Shown piece after piece: positions 60,980 to 64,000 of a DNA stretch of 64,000 nt. The DNA comes from Pectinophora gossypiella. Lineage: Eukaryota; Arthropoda; Insecta; Lepidoptera; Gelechiidae. The first letter of the stretch is position 1. Every line of letters begins with the position of its first letter. Under the pieces are notes generated by a model that was not told the origin of the DNA, ran no database searches, and saw nothing but the letters and a program-made list of their open reading frames with translations. The DNA is taken from positions 404,501 through 468,500 of the forward strand of contig NC_065420.1 of assembly GCF_024362695.1 (NCBI RefSeq), read 5' to 3'. Made by a program: the position numbers and the translations under genes.

Positions 60980-61917
60980 TAGTAGCTCACGATCTGGAGG
61001 CCCGGGTTGACGATTCAAAGTGTAACTGTGTTACTTATTGAATAAAGATATTTTTGAATTTGAATTTCTTCGATTCCCGATGGGGACATTGCCGAAATCA
61101 CTTTTTCAGACTGTCCTTTGTTTGGTAAGGATTTTGCAGGTTTGAATCACAAGATTGTCCGAAAAAGTAACACGATTCCGTGCTTCGGAGGGCACGTTAA
61201 GCTGATTCAGGCATTAGCCGTAAAATACCTCCATTAACCCGTAGTGGAGGTACGTGGTGGAGTATGACCCATGCTCTCTCCGGTTGATCGAGGGGAAGCC
61301 TGTGCCCAGCAGTGGGGTGTATATAGGCTGTTTATGTTTCTGTCTTAATTCACCCATTTGACCATTCGACCAATTTGTGGACCTAGGTTCACACAGTACC
61401 TATAGTGATCACAGGACTTTAGGTCTTTTGGTGACAAGAACATAAGCTAACGACTATATTCCAATTGGGGCGGCCAGAGGTACTTCCATCGCATTATGAA
61501 CTAAGTACTCGCACCTCACCGAGCCTTTTGTGTCGCGTGTCTTCGGTCCCTAAACTAGACTTACCAGACTGTGTGTAGCATACATTGTGGACTTGCCTTC
61601 CGCATCTGGTTGACAACCAATTACGTGATTTGTGCGTGTCTCCAACTTTCCACCCGGGGAACTTTGTTAATCAACAAATGACTGGTTTGAAAATACACGA
61701 AAAAAGAAACGCTATAAAATGGAAACTTCAAATTATGCGGTTTGAATTTGAAGTTTTGCATTTTGAATTCTTTGTTTGTTGACTAATTAGTCTTGCTGTT
61801 TTTAAAAGTTTTAGACTCATCAATATCAGTAATCAGAAATATTTCTACTTAATCATTATTATAATCATTATTATAATCAGAATTTAGAATCAAAATGAAT
61901 TATAGTTTTATTATGTA

Positions 61918-62060
61918 CGGTCACGAGTATTAATATATAGACACTTTGATACCATATCACATTAACTTTTTTGACAAATTAAATTGTAGGTAAGTCTCAT
62001 TAAATGACAAATATGATAGTGTGACAGGGTTCTAACGGTAGATGATATTACACATGACTG
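61918..62060 (-). mobile_element. MITE-F (copy 2 of duplication)
   Basis: Same ends and TA flanks as the 52846 copy, with a 4 bp 'taag' duplication near 61990. Confidence 0.78.
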
Positions 62061-63699
62061 TACTTGATTGTTTTGTAATTTAAAGAAAAATGCATCAAAT
62101 ACTTAAACTAAAAATAACTTATATTAAATTTAAATATTCTAGCTAATAAAAAGTAGATTATACTTAGTTCAACATAATTATTAATAATTTCAAAAAACAT
62201 TAAGTAAGATATTTTATCATCATTGTAATTTTAAAATTGTTATTTATAACAGGTATTTATAATTCTTAATTAGTTTAAGTGGCATGTTAGCAACTAAATT
62301 TTATGTATTATACAATAAATAAATAATGTATTGTTACATATATCGATATGTTTTTAAGCATCTTACAGAAAGTAATCGAAAGAAACAGATCGGCTGATCG
62401 AGTTTTATCTTAGGAGGGGTTTAGCGGGGTCCACTTATTAAATTAAACCGCTCCATTTGATAATGACAGGAGTGTTTGGATCATTTGGAGCGTTAGAGGG
62501 AGAAGAGGGAGGGATACTGTATTGTTATGTTCATATTAGATCACTCTTTTGTTTCGGCCCCCGATTACTTTTTAATGTTACAAACTCATTGGAATGAAAC
62601 TCTTTTGTTGGGTAATTCTGTAGGCCAAGTATACTTAGGGTACTACCATAAGGATCACCTACATACAGGCTTATTGTGGCATTGTTAGGTCAAATCAAGT
62701 GGTTGCTGATGTGTATTGACCGTATAGTGTAGGCAATGAAACAATTCACCGCGGGTTTACAGCCTGCGATATCAAAATACAACACACATATAAAAAAAAC
62801 ACGCCCGACTCGAGAGTGATTGTCGTCTCTTTGGTCAGAACTTATATGAACAGCTGATCAGGTCATCGCACTTACGTCACCTTATAAAGCAAACAACGTA
62901 AGCGTATTTTTCAAAAATAGAAACATCACATTTGGATATGATTTTGCTAACAAAACTCCGCAATAAACAAGCTAGTTTTAATCTAGGAACAGAATTGTGG
63001 TGTCAATTTATACCCGGACTGAAATTAATTGAAGAAATTTAAACCGAAATGTGATATTTCAAAAAGGCGCTTAGTTAGTTTTTACGATAAGGCGGCGTTA
63101 TATATCTAGTTCATAATGTTTGAGACTCAACAAAATAAGCCAGAAAAATAAAATAAAAAGCACAGTGTTATGAAAGTGAAAGGCGGGTATTCCCACAGCA
63201 GGGTCGCACCTGGCAATACCAATGGCATCGGTGGGGAAATTCAATTGAGGGGGAGATCGCCGACAGCTCGGGCTGGACTATGCACGAGCTGAACTTATAG
63301 CGGGAGACTAAACATAGGACTAAATATAGTCAGAGGCACAATCAAAGAGCAAAATAGCAGTCTCCGAGTCCAGCGAATTATTTGTAAACAGTGGTGAAAT
63401 TATGTACCATTATTCGTCATAATTATAAAATGTATGTTCTTGTAGGTGTTTTCGGTCTATTACAAAAACGACATGTAACCAGGAGGTCTTAAGTGCCACC
63501 AGTTAATTAATTACTTTGCAAGAAACTGATTGGACTTTTGAACTTTATCGTACATCCACCGCAAGATGAATTTAGTACTTAGTGTACTTACATCTCACCG
63601 AGCACGTCTTATCAAATATGTAGGTAAACGCGCTGGTTGGCGGTTCATGTGTAAAATTCAAATTATTTGCTTGAATAAAGTCCTTTAATTCTTTAATTA

Positions 63700-63989
63700 G
63701 GAGGAGCTCGGTGGCGCAGCAGTAAAACGCGCTCGGTCTGCGATTGTTGAAGTTAAGCAACTTTCGCAAAGGCCGGTTATAGGATGGGTGACCACAAAAC
63801 GCTCCTCCGTGCTTCGGAAGGCACGGTAAGCCGTTGGTCCCAGCTACATTAGCAGTCGTTAATAACCATCAATGCCCGCCGCACTGGGCCCGCGTGATGG
63901 TTTAAGGCCCGATCTCCCTATCCATCCATAGGGAAGGCCCGTGCCCCAGCAGTGGGGACGTAAATGGGCTGATCATGATGATGATGATG
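63700..63989 (+). mobile_element. SINE-C with TSD (copy 2)
   Basis: Same internal deletion as the 57028 copy; left TSD 'aattctttaatta' at 63687-63699; the right one is cut by the window end (63990-64000). Confidence 0.9.
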
Positions 63990-64000
63990 AATTCTTTAAT

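Larger units (their letters stand above)
60980..64000 (+). repeat. Duplication copy 2, runs off the window
   Basis: Uninterrupted counterpart of 51917-57327. It keeps the pre-insertion site at 62175-62190. Parts in order: SINE-B with Q scrap (60986-61338), V scrap, MITE-F (61918-62060), the 1.5 kb middle, SINE-C (63700-63989). It may continue past 64000. Confidence 0.92.

Noticed and set aside
1..64000. LTR retrotransposon or endogenous virus
   Set aside because: I found no paired long terminal repeats, primer-binding site or gag/pol-type protease or integrase motif in the ORFs.

Overview
The window reads as intergenic DNA or intron from a moth or butterfly (Lepidoptera): AT-rich, without a convincing multi-exon gene, and packed with short retroposons, LINE tails and small inverted-repeat DNA elements. 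The lepidopteran assignment rests on recognisable LINE protein tails (for example 'RPTRWTDDLVKVAGSRWMRAAQDR' type at 38.3-38.5 kb and 'STLNRRACMKRLMNVEEAREVCQDR' type at several loci), on tRNA-headed SINEs ending in the 'cccagcagtggg' tail, and on the 'ctagcttttgcccgcg' repeat at 8.5 kb. Most long ORFs are read-throughs of these repeats. The two best candidates for host coding sequence are a putative last exon on the minus strand (39056-39291) and a 45-codon ORF at 48115-48252; both are weak to moderate.

Family letters used below are my own labels, defined by comparing copies inside this window. SINE-A: tRNA-like head with 'ggttcgaatccc' B box, tail ending in 'caacccacacgatagaag'. SINE-B: related head, tail ending in 'cccagcagtgggacg...ggctgttta'. 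SINE-C: short tRNA-like head fused to a 5S-rRNA-like segment. SINE-K: another tRNA-like head ('gtggtagcccagttggtag'), tail 'gggataatgctaggaagatgatg'. E: poly(A) retroposon ending in 'aataagtcacgtc(A)n'. D: LINE 3' part coding '...RRACMKRLM...'. P, Q, R, S, T, V, U, M: other LINE or retroposon tails. F, G, H, J, N, X and unnamed: elements with inverted repeats or DNA-transposon-like structure.

Layout. 0-6 kb: SINE-B remnant, an inverted-repeat element, SINE-A copies, a LINE tail at 2.2 kb and a MITE-F split by an E copy at 2.8 kb. 6-12 kb: SINE-A, a J element nested in a Q tail, E nested in an R tail, a helitron-like repeat, and tail-to-tail SINE-As. 12-21 kb: nested G/H foldbacks, N, D and B copies, two long E copies with clean target-site duplications (TSDs), and a 0.9 kb long-inverted-repeat element. 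21-35 kb: D and K LINE/SINE tails, a near-perfect Harbinger-like MITE nested in H at 26.8 kb, and many SINE-A/B/C. 35-48 kb: J, nested K/B, RTE-type LINE tail, possible exon, R1/Jockey-like LINE piece, G pairs. 48-64 kb: SINE-C, SINE-A with H inside, then a near-tandem duplication of about 3 kb (51917-57327 and 60980-64000+). The first copy has gained a 2.4 kb insertion that itself contains a 2.0 kb foldback element with tandem sub-repeats.

These parts do not form a gene pathway. Their relation is one of parasites and hosts: SINE-B and SINE-C share their 3' tail with the RTE-type LINE at 38.5 kb, which would supply reverse transcriptase in trans; SINE-A, -B and -C share one central domain; MITEs F, G, H and the Harbinger-like hairpin have transposon ends but no transposase here. 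Nested insertions with intact TSDs give a relative chronology at about ten places.
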